Positions 48,001 through 60,104 of a stretch of DNA of 64,000 nt are shown here, piece by piece. Under the pieces are notes generated by a model. That model searched no databases, was not told the DNA's origin, and worked only from the letters and a program-made list of their open reading frames with translations. The position numbers and the translations under genes are program-made. The DNA is taken from assembly GCF_003286085.1 (NCBI RefSeq), contig NW_020825307.1, positions 372,001 to 436,000 on the forward strand, in the 5' to 3' direction. Positions within the stretch are counted from its first letter, which is position 1. Every line of letters begins with the position of its first letter. Origin of the DNA: Drosophila persimilis. Its lineage: Eukaryota > Arthropoda > Insecta > Diptera > Drosophilidae.

Positions 48001-50793
48001 CATTTCCTCTCTAGAGCCTCTGTACAGCGCTACACTGGGGTCAAAGCACACAGCCAGGACTTTTGTATTATCAATACTCAATATAGTACTTATTTGTATA
48101 TATATCCATCATATAATTGGACCATATTATATCTACCTCTTGTTAATTTTTCGAAGGCTTGGGAACGGGGAGGTTAAGTGTTACTTTAATGTAATCAGAA
48201 TTTATATATCTTTCAAGCCCAAAAACCCAAGAAACCCCAAAAAAAAAACTCACTCTTTGTTGCGCTCCTCCATTGGACTCCTCCCAGAGCAAACAATCGT
48301 AAATTCGGAATCACAGAAACAGAAAACTTATCAACAAACAAACAAAAATATGTATATTTCAGCCGAAAATAATAATAAAAGGCGGCGCGAATAAAGACGG
48401 ATCGAATCGAAGCGAATGAAACTGCTTGTGGATCGGATGGGATCGTATCGTATCGTATCGTATCGCACTCTGTGTGGATGTGGATGTGGATGTGGATGGT
48501 GTCGCATGGGGGACTCGCACTCGGACTGAGATCGGGTCGGACCAGCGATCGTTCGCTTGTTGACTTTGGAACGGTGCACGCGCAACTGAAGTCGTGGAAG
48601 TGGCAGCAGCCGCGAGCAAAGCTTCGGGCCTCGAGAGGCCCCAAACCGAAGAGCTGCAGCCGATCATCGTGGATCGTGGTACGCCAAGAGTGAAGCGATC
48701 AAGGGGGGGGAGGAAACCCTCCTCTTGGTCGGACTGTTTGTGGTTCTGTCTGTGACTCTGGCCCCGGGTCTGGGTCTGACACTGAGGCCTAATCCCAGGC
48801 TCTAATCGCCGCATAAATCAGCAACGACATGATGGAATAATGACTCTGATTGAAACACGGCAGGGAAATGGTGCGACAAATGTCATGCAGATGAAGGGTC
48901 CACAACAGAGCCAGCTCTGGGCCTGGGCCTGGGTCTGGGCCTGACAGATCCTCCGACAAGGCGACTAATTGCGGCGGCAAATTGCCTTGCATGCATTTGA
49001 TTTGCATAATGCAAATTGCAGCTCGTTCTAATCGGTAGCGCTCGATCTTGGATCGTGGGGTTCCCTGTTTGCTCCCCTCCCCCCCTCTCAACTTTCAGAC
49101 TGGGGGTCGGCTTGGCTTTATGACAGACTTCGGCTGCGGCTGTCACAATATTTGTACGGTATTAATTGACCACTTGACGCCCCTCAGCCACAAATCCAGC
49201 AGCAGCCGCAGGCACACCCCCATCCCCAGTCCTCAGTCCCCAGTCCGCAATCCCGGAGGAGGGCAGAGCAGGCGTGGCAAGGAGAGGTGGGGAGGGGGAG
49301 TTTGTTTAAGTGTTTTATGAAGTCAGACAGATGGTCTGGCCAGATAAGTGAGGCACTGGCTCTGTGGCTCCGCTCCCAGAGGTATGGCATCGTATGGCAT
49401 CGCACGGCATCGCTCATAGCCTGTCATAGGCACCAGAGACCAGACCAAACCGAACCGAACTGAACCGAGCGCAGAAAGTTGAGAGATACAAAGATACATA
49501 CGGAATGAGGCAGGATGGGAGCTGCAAAGCTGCAAAGGTGCAACACTGCAACTGGGGCCAAGATCGAACCAAAAGCTATGCCTCATACTCGTACTCGCAC
49601 TCGCACTCGCACCCGTAAATGTATCAAATTTCTTTATCTTTTCATCGGTTATCTCTGGGGAGAGCGATATCTATTTCCAAACAATTATTTACCCCTTATC
49701 AACTGTTGCCTAAACATGCCACAATCATGGAGGGGCGACTGCTAGCGAGGCACCACTGTACTACAGAATAAGTAAGCGATCAAATGGCAATAAGCAGTTG
49801 GACAAAAATTGCCTGGAATTCTGGATATCCTGATTTCAGTTATAAGACAAAGAAAAAGCCACAACAACTGTTGGCGGTGGCTTCTACAGAAGTAATACAA
49901 TATTTAACTAATTTGTTCAATAGCAATACTTTCACGTGTCATAACGTGTATTTTGTTATTGCATTCTCGGGCATTCCATGTGCTTCTAGATGGCGTCGCT
50001 GCAATGGGAACAATGGGAATGGGAATGGAATAGGCAAGACAGCCACCTCATATTTAACTAATGGTTAAAGGGATTCAAGCAGCGGAGTCCTGCCCTGTCT
50101 ATGAGGCATCTTGAGGGAACTAATTGGACGAAGAAGCCCATGTCCATGTCTTCTCTTGAAGTGTAGACCGTACTTACAGTAGGAGAAGCGTGTTTACCGT
50201 GTAGATCAGCCCCGGAGCCTGCTGTTGTTTGTTGCTTGCTGCCTGCTGTTTGCTGCATGTTGCATGTGGCGCGTGTATTTGCGGCGGGTGTCGCACGTTG
50301 GGACATGCGACATAACATAACCTTTAAGGCCATCTACAGGGAGGAAGCCAAAGGAATGACAAATATGCTGGACACGCAAATCGCAACAACTTTTCTGGCC
50401 ACTGGCAGTGGATTGGATTGCTTGGATCGTGGATCGGGGGTCGGGGGACAGACAGCCAGACTGCGATTCGATTCAGAGGAAATTGCAAACGAAATAAGCC
50501 AAGAACATGTACATACGACTTTGTACAAGAACCAGAGGGAAAGTGCAACAGGGAAACGACCGAGCAACAACCGACAACAACTTCGACAAGAGCAAATGAC
50601 TCGAATTGCGCGCACACCCGAGAGACCCACCGATCGGATCCGACCCGGCACGGCCCGTCTGGAAGAAGGGCCTTGGAACTGGGACGGTGACGGAGACGGA
50701 GACGGAAACGGAGACGAGGTGCCGCGGAAGCTGTTTGCTTCATACTTCTTGACTTGCGGTTCAGTTACTCACACTTCGAGGGTGATTTCGATG

Positions 50794-51369
50794 GATACCC
50801 TCACTGTTGCTCGCCCAACTTTGATGAGAACTTTGCAGAGTACAATACAGAACGAAGCAGTGCCCGCATCTCCTTTCGGGTGAGCTCCTTGGGTCGAGCT
50901 ATTTGGAAGTTTTTAGAGAGAGATTATAGCAGAGATGTCACGTCACCGAAACCATCTAATCTATGTACATATATTCATCTCAGATCACCTTTTTTTGGTA
51001 GCAAATGCCAGGAATCACAGAATCGAAAATGGTCCCTGTATCCGTTCGCTTACAGGAAATTTGTACAGCCTTGCCCGTCTGAAACAAGGGATCAGGGTGG
51101 TTATACCTGGTTATACCTGGTTATACGTAACAATATTGAAATTTCGAAGGGTAATTTTCGGGTTTTTCGACGCTGCCCCAGGACCTCCAGGCCTACAAAT
51201 CAGCACCAGCAAAAGGTGGTACCAAATGCAGTGCAGATTGTACTCCCGGTACCCAATACATTCTTTTATGGTTTCATTGCAGAGTGCTGGCCCTATATCC
51301 CGCCTCAGAGAAACAATTGGTATTATCCAGGAAGTGCTTCTTATTGAATACTGAATGTGCCAGGGTATC
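50794..51369. mobile_element. Candidate element with GATACCCT..AGGGTATC ends
   Basis: The left end reads GATACCCTCACTG and the right end reads GTGCCAGGGTATC. The 576-base interior has three GGTTATACCT repeats near 51,100. It resembles the other TATACCCT-ended segments but is longer and less similar, so the grouping is tentative. Confidence 0.3.
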
Positions 51370-51533
51370 GGAGCCGTCGGCTTGGCAAAGCATGTATTGA
51401 GCTCTTATTTCTTTGTGGCTTCAATGACTCGGCATTGTGGCAGGGTGGCAGGGCATGGGGGCATGAATGCGATGTAATTTACTTTTCGACGATCTTCATT
51501 GCGATCGCTGATGGGCGGGCGACCGCAGTTTGC

Positions 51534-51541
51534 TGACGTCA
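51534..51541. promoter_or_regulatory. Perfect CRE palindrome TGACGTCA
   Basis: Exact CREB/ATF site in the long intron of the IP3 kinase gene. Near matches with CGACGTCA follow at about 52,188 and 52,324. Confidence 0.45.
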
Positions 51542-54368
51542 ACGGAAGTTGTCGCTTGTGCGAAGGCCAACATTGTTGTACCAAGAAATGCTCCCAGATC
51601 CCAGAGGCAGAGGGAGAGGATGAGGAGGAGGAGCAGGTTGTTGCAAAAAGCCAGTCAGATCTCAGCGCTAAATCGATTTCTCACACAATTAGTGGGCGTC
51701 ATAATTCCCAGTCTACAGCCCCTATTCCACAGTTCCAGCAGCACTCCATTCCATTCCATTCCATTCCACCCAACCCAACCCAACCCAACGCGAGACGAGG
51801 CGAGGCGGCGCTGATGTGTTGATTAGATATGAGGACGGGGCCGTGCCGATCGGCTGCTGACGGATGTGCACGAACAAGCCATAAAAGAAAGAAACAAACA
51901 AAAAAAAAATAAACTAAAACGACACGATCCAATAATAATGGTAAATGCGCTCTGTCGGTACCCATCCATCCACAAAAAATGCTACGACGTCAGAGCTTTC
52001 ATCATGATCACTCAGTCGATCCTCAGTTGTAAAAAAGTTCTAGCAGAAATGACGGGGAACAGCAGTGCATAAGTTCACCAGGTAGACAAACACTAAAGAG
52101 TTAGATCTGCTTGGGTTAGATCTTGAAGCACTCTGTCGACTGTCGATCCAAGACTGGAAGGAGTATAATCTTTGCCTTCGCCAGACTTCCGACGTCATTA
52201 CGACCATCCCCAAAACCCATACCCATACCCAACGAGAGTCAAAGGCTGATATTATTAATGATCATGACTGGAGCGATTTCAGCTCGTAAACAAAGGCACT
52301 CCAGAGCTCTGGTGACATCACAGCGACGTCAGCAGTCGCCAAAGCCCAAAGCCCAAAGCCGAAAGCCGAACGCGTAAAGCCAGAGAGGCACCCACATGCC
52401 CGGAGGCTTTATCTTTAAGTAAGCAAAAGGCATTTCCATGAAGCCCACGCCGCATTAGACCGACCAACGACCACAATAGCAAAACAATACCTCGCGACAG
52501 TCTGCCATCTGCCCCATGCCACATTTCCACACCCAATGCAAAGAAAAACTAAACAAGATCGCCGTACCGTACCGTACCGTACTGTCCCCCGTCCGCTGTC
52601 CGCTGTCCGCTGTCGTGGCGGTGACAAGTGGTGATAAGGCGGTGTACGATGACAGCCGGCGGCAGAGTGAGTAGGATACTCGTACCAGGAAATGGTGGGC
52701 CATTTCAAACACGGTAGATATCGGACGAAATATGTATATATGTATGTATATGTGCAGACGCGGGCACCGCATCATCATCATCTGTGGGTCTGACGGCGAG
52801 CGGGGAAGAATGAGTACGAGATGATATATTCATTCCAGATAATTCACTGACTTTCTATAACTTAAAGCAAGAATGTCTGGGCTACGTGTGTAGGCTCATT
52901 CGAAAGAGCAATTCCGAATGCGAAATCCAGCTAATAATTGATGGAATGATGGAACTCAAATGACACGAAAAACCCGACTCAAAGCCGGAACGGGGACTGA
53001 CAGTTCCAACAGTTCCATGACTTATAGCGTAATCCCCCCCAGCCACCCTGTGACGTAGATGACTTTCTGGATACATGTGCATATCATCGAAGATCTAGTG
53101 AGACCTACGGACACAATTCTTGTGGGGGAATCACCCTCCACCCTCGTGCAGGTATCGTATCGTTGGTATCCCTAACGATTATGGCCTTTGTGGATTGCCG
53201 AGCCGAGGGCATACTATAACTGCCAAGGAGATAAACCCCTCTGGCTGATAAGCGCATAAAATTATTAACAATAAACATACATATGTAGGTCTGGGACACA
53301 CACACACACAGGTTGATAAATATCCAAGCGGATGACTTTATTATCATGCCAAAATAATTCGGTTTCTAATACTTTTACTCGGTTTTACATAACCCAACCT
53401 ATCCCCACTCTTTCTCTCTCTGTTCTCCTCCCTGTAGCTTTTGCGAGTATATACTATACACATGTACATGTGTATGTATGTGTGTATATAAAATTTATCT
53501 ATAATACGGTACATAATACATTAAGATAAGCTCTGTCCTCGCTCTCGCTCTCGCTCTCGCTCTCGTTGGTTCGCGTTGTTGCTGGCGCTGCTCTGCCTTT
53601 TGCCCGTTCTAGATAAAAGGGAATCATTTTTATCAAGGCACCCAATTTCAACATCATCCCATGCCCATGCCCCATGCCCCGTGTCGCTCCAAAACCAACA
53701 AAAATTGAGTACAATACACAGAGAGAAAAAAAAGAAAGTCAAAATTCTCGGGAGAGCGAGGGAGCGAGCAACAGAACCTCATTTTGTGATAAGATAAAAA
53801 TCAAATTAATTAACAGCCTTTTAAGCAAATATGCACCAAGGGGTTATCTGTTTGGCTCTCGTTCAGTCCTTTCTTTGTTTTTCTTTTGATTCTACTTCCA
53901 CGGACACAAGAAAAATGAAAAACACACTATGTAGATATATGTATAATATATGTAATGCACATAAATACATACATACATATGTATTGATATAGTATATTGT
54001 TCCTATATTCCTATATGTGTATATCCTTAGCCCTAATCTTTAATCCAGCGCATCATTCAGTTCTGCCTATAGCAAACAAAAAGTACATATACATATGTAT
54101 TTTAAGGATTATTATTAACAATAGTTTCAACGATCTATTTACACACATACATATGCATGTGTATGCACATAAACAGTGACAACAACAAATACTGTTTCTA
54201 TATTCCTAATCCTAGCTTCAACTACATTTATCCCTATGCTATCCTATCCTCTGCTATCCTTCTGTCTTCCTCCTCTCTTTTGTGGCTCTGTTCTGTGTGC
54301 TTTAATGTATAGATTGAGATTTCCCATTACTGTATGTTGTCGTCTTCATCGCTGGCGCTGGTGCCTAC

Positions 54369-56129
54369 CTTCTTGGTGCCATCTCGCAGCAGCGTGGCAG
54401 CCAGCATTTCGCTGAGCAGACGGTGTGGATCTTCCTCTGTCTCTGTGGCCCTCTCCCCAACACGATCCCTCTGCGTCTGCGTCTGTGGCTGTGGCTGTTG
54501 CTTCTGCTGATCCTCCTGTTCCGCTTGCACCTGCAGCTGCTGGTGCTGCTGCTGCTGCTGCTGCTGCTCGTCCTCCTCCTCCAGCTCGAGATCCTCAATC
54601 ACCGGTTCGTCCACCTCCACCTCCTCATCGTCGTCCTCGTCGCCGCTGGTGCTGTGACTGCGACTGGACTTTCTGGCCAGGGCCACACGAACGCCATTTA
54701 CAATGCACTCGCCGCCGTCCAGAGCGGATATCGTGGAGCCGCAGTAGTAGAGATTGCTGCAGCTGCTAGCGGCACTGACATCCGACTGGCCTTCGTCCTT
54801 GGCAAATCCTTGGCCCATGCCGGCGGCCGAGGCTGCTCCCGCTTCCAGCGAGCAGCGGCGCTGCCCGCGGGACCTCTGCAGCCGAAAGTACTCCATCTCC
54901 TCCATGCTGATGCCGCAGGCGGTGATGTCGTCCGAGTAGTCTGACACCACCACCGATGGTGTGCGCACGTAGCGCACCCCGGCCCCCAGCTCGCTGAAGC
55001 AGCTCTGCGTGGACTCCCGCCTGGAGCCGGGTGGAGCTGCCAGTGCGGCCACCAATCGCTCCTCCAGCAGCACCTTGGTGGGCACTCCAACGGCGCCGAC
55101 CAATCCCCCAGTACCGGTGGGCGAGGTGAGGGGCGACGAGTCCGGCAGAGCGGTGGGCTCGGCCAAAGGCAACAGGGCCGGACGCAGCGGCAGATCGGTG
55201 ACGGTCAGGGTCATGCGACGTTGGGGCGGAATTGTCACCACCTCGATGTGGACATCGTCCACTTCCAGGCCCAAGGCGGAATCGCTGCTGGCACAACGCG
55301 TTACCTTGCCCTTCCGGGAGCGCGAGGTGGCGCTCACTGTAGCACCGGAATCCTCGTTGTCGCTGCTGTAGGGACTCAATCCGCCCCCGGTCACATTGCA
55401 GCCCTCATCCGAGTTGGCAGCACTGGTGGCCGTTCCGCCCGAGGCAGCCGCTGCCTTCAGCTCCCGCTCGCGTTCCGCCTGCTGTTCCTGCTGCACAATC
55501 ATGGCCTGGAATTTGTGAATCAACAGCTGGATGGGTTTCACTTGCTCTTCCGTTCGCCCGGTGTTCTCCTCTCCTGGGGTTTTGGCTCCAGTTTCAGTGT
55601 CCGCGGCTCTTTCCGTTGGACTTCTGCTCGTGGGCTCTTCTATATGATGGATAATGTCCTTGAAGAAGGCGGCACGGAGTTGAGCCTTGTGCCTGGCCAG
55701 ACGCTGCAGACGCTGTTCACATGGAGCGGTAGATGCGTTTTCTTCGTTCCTTTTATGCCTCTCTTTGGATGTTGCTGCAATTCTAGCTCTTGGTTCACTT
55801 TCTTCTGTTGCTGTTGTTGATGTTGCTTTTGTTGTGGGTGTCGTTGCTTTATGGTTGCTGCTGCTGCTGCTGCTGCTGGCGATCTGATCGGATCGATGTT
55901 GTGTTGTATGCTCCGCCGACGCTGTTCGAAAACTAAAAGCCGTTGGCTCTGCCGCTTCGAATTTATTTTCCACGTTAACCGTTGCCAACGCTGTAGTCGA
56001 CGTCGCTGCCGTTGCTGCCGCCGCTGCCGACGTCGCTGTCGTTATCTTTGGCATGACATCGAATTTGAAAGCGGGGGCGGTGGAATAAAAACTCGAACCG
56101 TCGCGAACATTGCCGCCGCACGCACTCAT
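54369..56129 (-). CDS. IP3K2: IP3 3-kinase, distal long alternative first coding exon
   Basis: A 1.76-kb open frame starts at ATG 56129 (MSACGGNVRDGSSF) and ends with AAG before donor GTAGGC at 54368. It encodes 587 residues; joined in phase 0 to the kinase exons it gives a 913-residue isoform. A further in-frame ATG at 56255 would add residues read from a repetitive CCGTCA tract, so I prefer 56129. The sequence is mostly disordered: Ala/Thr-rich start, charged helix-like RLQRLARHKAQLRAAFFKDI, Ser-rich middle, acidic DEDDDEEVEVDEP run and a poly-Gln tract. The last segment HRLLSEMLAATLLRDGTKK parallels the end of the 37-38 kb exon (GTKK). Reading past the donor gives 12 more codons and a stop, so an unspliced form would encode a kinase-less protein. 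Assignment to this gene rests on strand, phase and donor context. Confidence 0.7.
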
Positions 56130-56284
56130 CGCTGTTGCCTTCGCCGTCGCCGTCACCGTCACCGTCCCCGTCACCGTCACCGTCGGGGGGCAATATAAAC
56201 GCGGATTTCCCTTATGGAAAATTGGAAATGAAAGCGCCGCTGCTTTCGTTCGCATCCAAAAAAACCATTCTACCGTCCGCACAC

Positions 56285-58537
56285 TTCAAATGGCACCTGC
56301 CGTTGCCGTCGCTAAACTGTTGGGCCCGGGCTCGGTTTTGGTTTCGGTCTCGGTCTGGGGTTCTGGGGGTCTGGTCTGCTGCCTGGCTGCCTGGCTGCTG
56401 TGGTGCGGGGTGTGCGGGCTGTGTGGGGTGGGGGGTGGTGGGTGGTGGGCGGTGCGGGTGCGGTGCTGGTGCTTGCGGCTGTTTTCTGTTGCGGGTGTAT
56501 TGTTGATAGTTTTTTTTAAGTATGTTTTTTGTTGTATGTATATTTGTGATTGTTGCTCTGACGATGGGGCTCTATTGAATTTTTGTAATTGCTCATTGCC
56601 CCGACACCCGAGCGCGCGCGCCCGCGCACCCGCAGCAACAGCTGCTGCTTGCACAGGGCGGGGCGGGTCGGGGCGGGGCCTCTACTGTTGGGGGTAATTG
56701 TGATCTTGAAACGTTGACGCAATGTGCAATGATCCCGCGCACGTACACACGTACACACAGCCACTGGCAGACACTTGTAACTGCTTATACATACATTCAT
56801 ACATAAGTAATAATACATATGTATGTATTATGCACATGCATATGTATGCACGTACATATTTCGTTTTTGTTGCTGCGCTCCAATTGCTTTGCTAGTGTAT
56901 ATTAACTTGAGCGCGTAATTGCATTTAAGCACAAAGCACACACGAGCAAACACAAACACGCACGCACACGGGCAAAAAACAGGGACTGAGCTGAGAGCTG
57001 AGAAAAAGCAGAGACAGCAACAGCAACAGCGACAGCACAGCGACAGCACAGCGATAGCAAAAACGGCCACAAAAACACAAACACACACACACGCACACAC
57101 AAGTACCGTATGACAGCACTGACAGGCAACTGACGCACAATGGGATGAAACGATGATTTATTGCCCCATCCCCATAAGATTCGCTTGTAATCGCTGTATA
57201 TAGTACATGTTAGGGATAGTAGTCCCATACATACATATCTATACAAAATTAATTATTCATTCACCCGTTCGACGACTAATTACGACCGCTATCGCTGACA
57301 GAATCTAGTATGCAGGGAATCCGCTATAAACGCACGTGATTCACTAATTGCGAAATCATCACGGCGACCCATGGTGCAGTGACGCCGCGGCGTTAGAGCA
57401 CTTTGTTCAACACCAGCGCTGTGACGTCAGTGGGTGAATACGCAGACGCAACAGCGCAGCTTGACTCAGACAGGGTATCCAAAGAGCGACCATGACAAGG
57501 GCGTTGCGAAGCGATTACTCAACTCCACCCACTCTTCGCCTTGCCGTTGCGGCGATCGTCAACGCACACTTGACGGCGAAATTGCCGTCTTTCGTCGCAG
57601 GCAACGGTATACATGAAGGCCGAAACATTGATACCCTTGGTGACCGATATACAGTGATCGGATCCTGGTCTTGCATAGGAACAAAGAGAGGGAAATGGCT
57701 TTATCGACTTGGTTTCATATGCTATGTTTATGTGCGCATCCTTCTCATCTCCTGGGCCGTTCTAATTAAGTGGTGTCCTCCCTGCATAGAGTATAAAAAG
57801 CGGCGGCAAGCAATTAAAAAAAATCCAACTTTTTGTTAATTTTCTGTGATTTGTTCACATTCGTTCTTGTTGCTGTATTTTTTTGTTGTTTTTTTTTTCT
57901 GGCTGACAAGACGCACGGACGCTGGGTGCTGACGCCGATAGGCTCCGGGGCGGAATGACGTGGTAGCAGCTTAAAGTGATATCCCCCCCCTGTCGCTCCT
58001 CCCAAACCAATGTAGTTGTGAAATCAAAACCACTTTAGGTTTACACACCTGCGATCGAGATCGATATACCCGTGTGTGTGAGTGTTCTGTATATGTGTGT
58101 GCATGGGCAATTACGTCAATGCATTTGACGAAACAGAAACACAAAGTAAACAAGAAAAAAACTGAAGGATAATGACCAGTCTCAATATCGTTCTCATTCT
58201 CTCACTCTGGCTGTATCTCTCCATCTCTTTTCCTCAGCGCATTGTGCTTTTGGCCCAGTGACCGAAATCTCCGCAATAAACTTTCAAAGCTTCCCCCTGC
58301 CTGACCAAAGTGTATTACCGTAAGGTGAGGACGGACTCCCCAGAGAGCGCCCCAGAGAGTGCACACACAAAGAGAGCGAGAGAAAGAGTGGCCAATATAC
58401 ATACATACATATGTATGAACATATGTATGTATGTCTGTTTCTGCAAAGGCAGCTTGGCTTTCCCACAGCGGGGCTTGAAGAATGGCTAATGGCTTGATGA
58501 GTGAGGATTGAGGTACCATACACTTCATACACTAACA
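56285..58537. other. 5' flank of the long IP3 kinase exon
   Basis: Minus-strand transcription of the long isoform should start in this region, but I could not fix a start site. It contains GGTCTGGGG-type runs at 56340-56460, GCGCGCGC at 56611-56622, CA-rich stretches at 56935-57100, an exact CRE at 57422-57429 and CATA/TATG runs near 58400. A 115-codon plus-strand open frame from ATG 57492 to 57839 is of doubtful reality. Confidence 0.4.
57422..57429. promoter_or_regulatory. Perfect CRE palindrome TGACGTCA
   Basis: Exact CREB/ATF site about 1.3 kb upstream of the long 5' exon of the IP3 kinase gene, the best-placed of the four for promoter activity. Confidence 0.5.
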
Positions 58538-58541
58538 TACA

Positions 58542-59073
58542 AGTTAACGTACCCAATTCCATTGAGCTCTTATACGAGTTGTAAACAATCTTTGGTTTTC
58601 CAAAACGAAAACAATTTCAATCTTGGGCCTCCGCCTAATTGATTTCTAAGATGTACAATCTCAAGCGCCCCCGCCGCAATCCCATTCTTTGACACTCGCC
58701 TAAATGGAAAACCAATGTTTGCCCACACCCGGCTTCTCATAAACAATCTCACTCCCGGCTTTCTGCAGATCCTGCACTTTAGGCCTTTTACAGTTCTCTC
58801 TTTGGATGACGAAATCTAATACTCGGGATGGCGAAATCAATTGAAATGTTTATAGAAAAACGATTCCCGAAAGGGATCAACGATGCAAAGATCAGAAAGT
58901 TCAAATCAGTCTTGATCCAGCAGCGACACCGCAAAGTCTAGCTAAATATTAAGATCGCGCAATCCCTTGGCCCGGAATTCCTTTGTGACCCTCTACTTAA
59001 ATCTATATCAGTGAAGTTCGAAGTAAAATAAAAACTTTTTAAAAACACAATCCGCTACCGCAGTTGTTTAATT
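58542..59073 (+). repeat. 5' LTR of the errantivirus
   Basis: 532 bases, AGTTAAC to TTTAATT. AATAAAA near 59025 may be the poly(A) signal. The sequence appears identical to the 3' LTR. Confidence 0.93.
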
Positions 59074-59090
59074 GGCGCCCAACGTGGGGC
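59073..59090 (+). other. tRNA-Lys primer-binding site
   Basis: TGGCGCCCAACGTGGGGC, complementary to the 3' end of Drosophila tRNA-Lys including CCA. The first T overlaps the LTR end. Confidence 0.85.
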
Positions 59091-59254
59091 GACGTTGTCT
59101 AAAAAGCACCGAATGATAAAAGTGTTGCGTCGTGCCGAAACCCGAAGGACAATTAATTAATGGAATAAATCCTTCAAAATTAAAAACGCGGAGTGACTGT
59201 GTGATATAGATAAAAAAAAGTGAGATAAAAAGGAAACAAACCGGAGCTTAGGGT

Positions 59255-60088
59255 GTGCAAAAACAAATAACTAAGCTGTATTATTGGCCAAACCTGCACA
59301 AAAAATTAAAAGAATATATAAAAAATTGTGAGATCTGTAACAAAAACAAATATCGGAGACACCCTGTAAAAATTCCAATTGGGGAAGCTCCCATTCCAGC
59401 AAAAGAAGGAGATCAATTACACTTAGACATATACTATGCCCAAAACCTAACATTCATAACTTGTATAGATTCTTATTCCAAATACTTGGTGGTCAAGGAA
59501 ATTCAAAGTAAATTAAACATTGAAAATAAGGTAATGGAAATTTTACAACACTTTCCGTTAGCAACATCATTAATGACTGACAACGAACCAAGCTTTACTT
59601 CAGCACAATTTAGATCATTCATACAAAGAAGTAACTTAACTATTTATTATGCTGATCCCAGACACAGCACCTCAAATGGTCAGGTAGAAAGGGTACATTC
59701 CACACTAACAGAAATAGCGCGGTGCATCAAGGATGAACTAAATCTAACAGATTATTCAGAAATAATAATAAGGGCGGCACTGAAATATAACCTGACGATA
59801 CATTCAACGACCAATCAAATGCCATATGACATATTGTATAACAAAATAGAACACAAACATAATCCAATATTACTTAAGGAAGCTCAGACCAAAATGCTTA
59901 AGATACATAACAAAGATAGAAGAGAAAAAGATTATAAAATAGGAGAAGTAGTCTATGAAAAGAAATTCGGGGAAAGAAATAAACTTCAATCCCGATACAA
60001 AAAGCAGGTAGTTAAGGAAAATCGACCGAATAAAATTATAATCAACAATAGAAACAGAATTATACATAAAGATAACATCAAATATTAA
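59255..60088 (+). pseudogene. Integrase domain of pol (N-terminally truncated errantiviral pol)
   Basis: The frame has no ATG of its own and opens at the deletion junction near 59,250. It keeps the second half of the HHCC zinc domain (C25 and C28 in CEIC), but the histidine pair is lost. The catalytic triad is intact: D58 (HLDIYY), D109 (MTDNE) and E145 (NGQVERVHS), spaced as DD35E. The frame ends at a stop just before env. Of the full pol, protease, reverse transcriptase and RNase H are missing, so this is a fragment. Numbering counts from the codon at 59255. Confidence 0.9.
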
Positions 60089-60104
60089 ATATTTTTTCCA
60101 GAAA

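Larger units (their letters stand above)
45240..54325. other. Long intron upstream of the middle 5' exon of the IP3 kinase gene
   Basis: No supported gene. Contents include CCCCAGTCCCCACT units at 46256-46300, GTATCGTATCG at 48445-48465, GTGGATGTGGAT at 48474-48498, CTCGCACTCGCAC units at 49590-49615, a TATACCCT end near 46512 and the 50794-51369 element. An exact CRE lies at 51534-51541. CTCGCTCTCGCTCT runs at 53537-53568. Open plus-strand frames at 50.2-51.35 kb lack ATG starts at their ends and overlap the repeat. Confidence 0.45.

Noticed and set aside
50236-51354. Overlapping plus-strand frames of 139-215 codons
   Set aside because: The longest frames start without ATG, contain GGTTATACCT repeats and a CGGAGA run, and partly overlap a TATACCCT-ended repeat.
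58570-58752. Identical 60-codon minus-strand frames at 58570 and 61566
   Set aside because: They lie inside the two LTRs. The identity reflects LTR duplication, not a gene pair.
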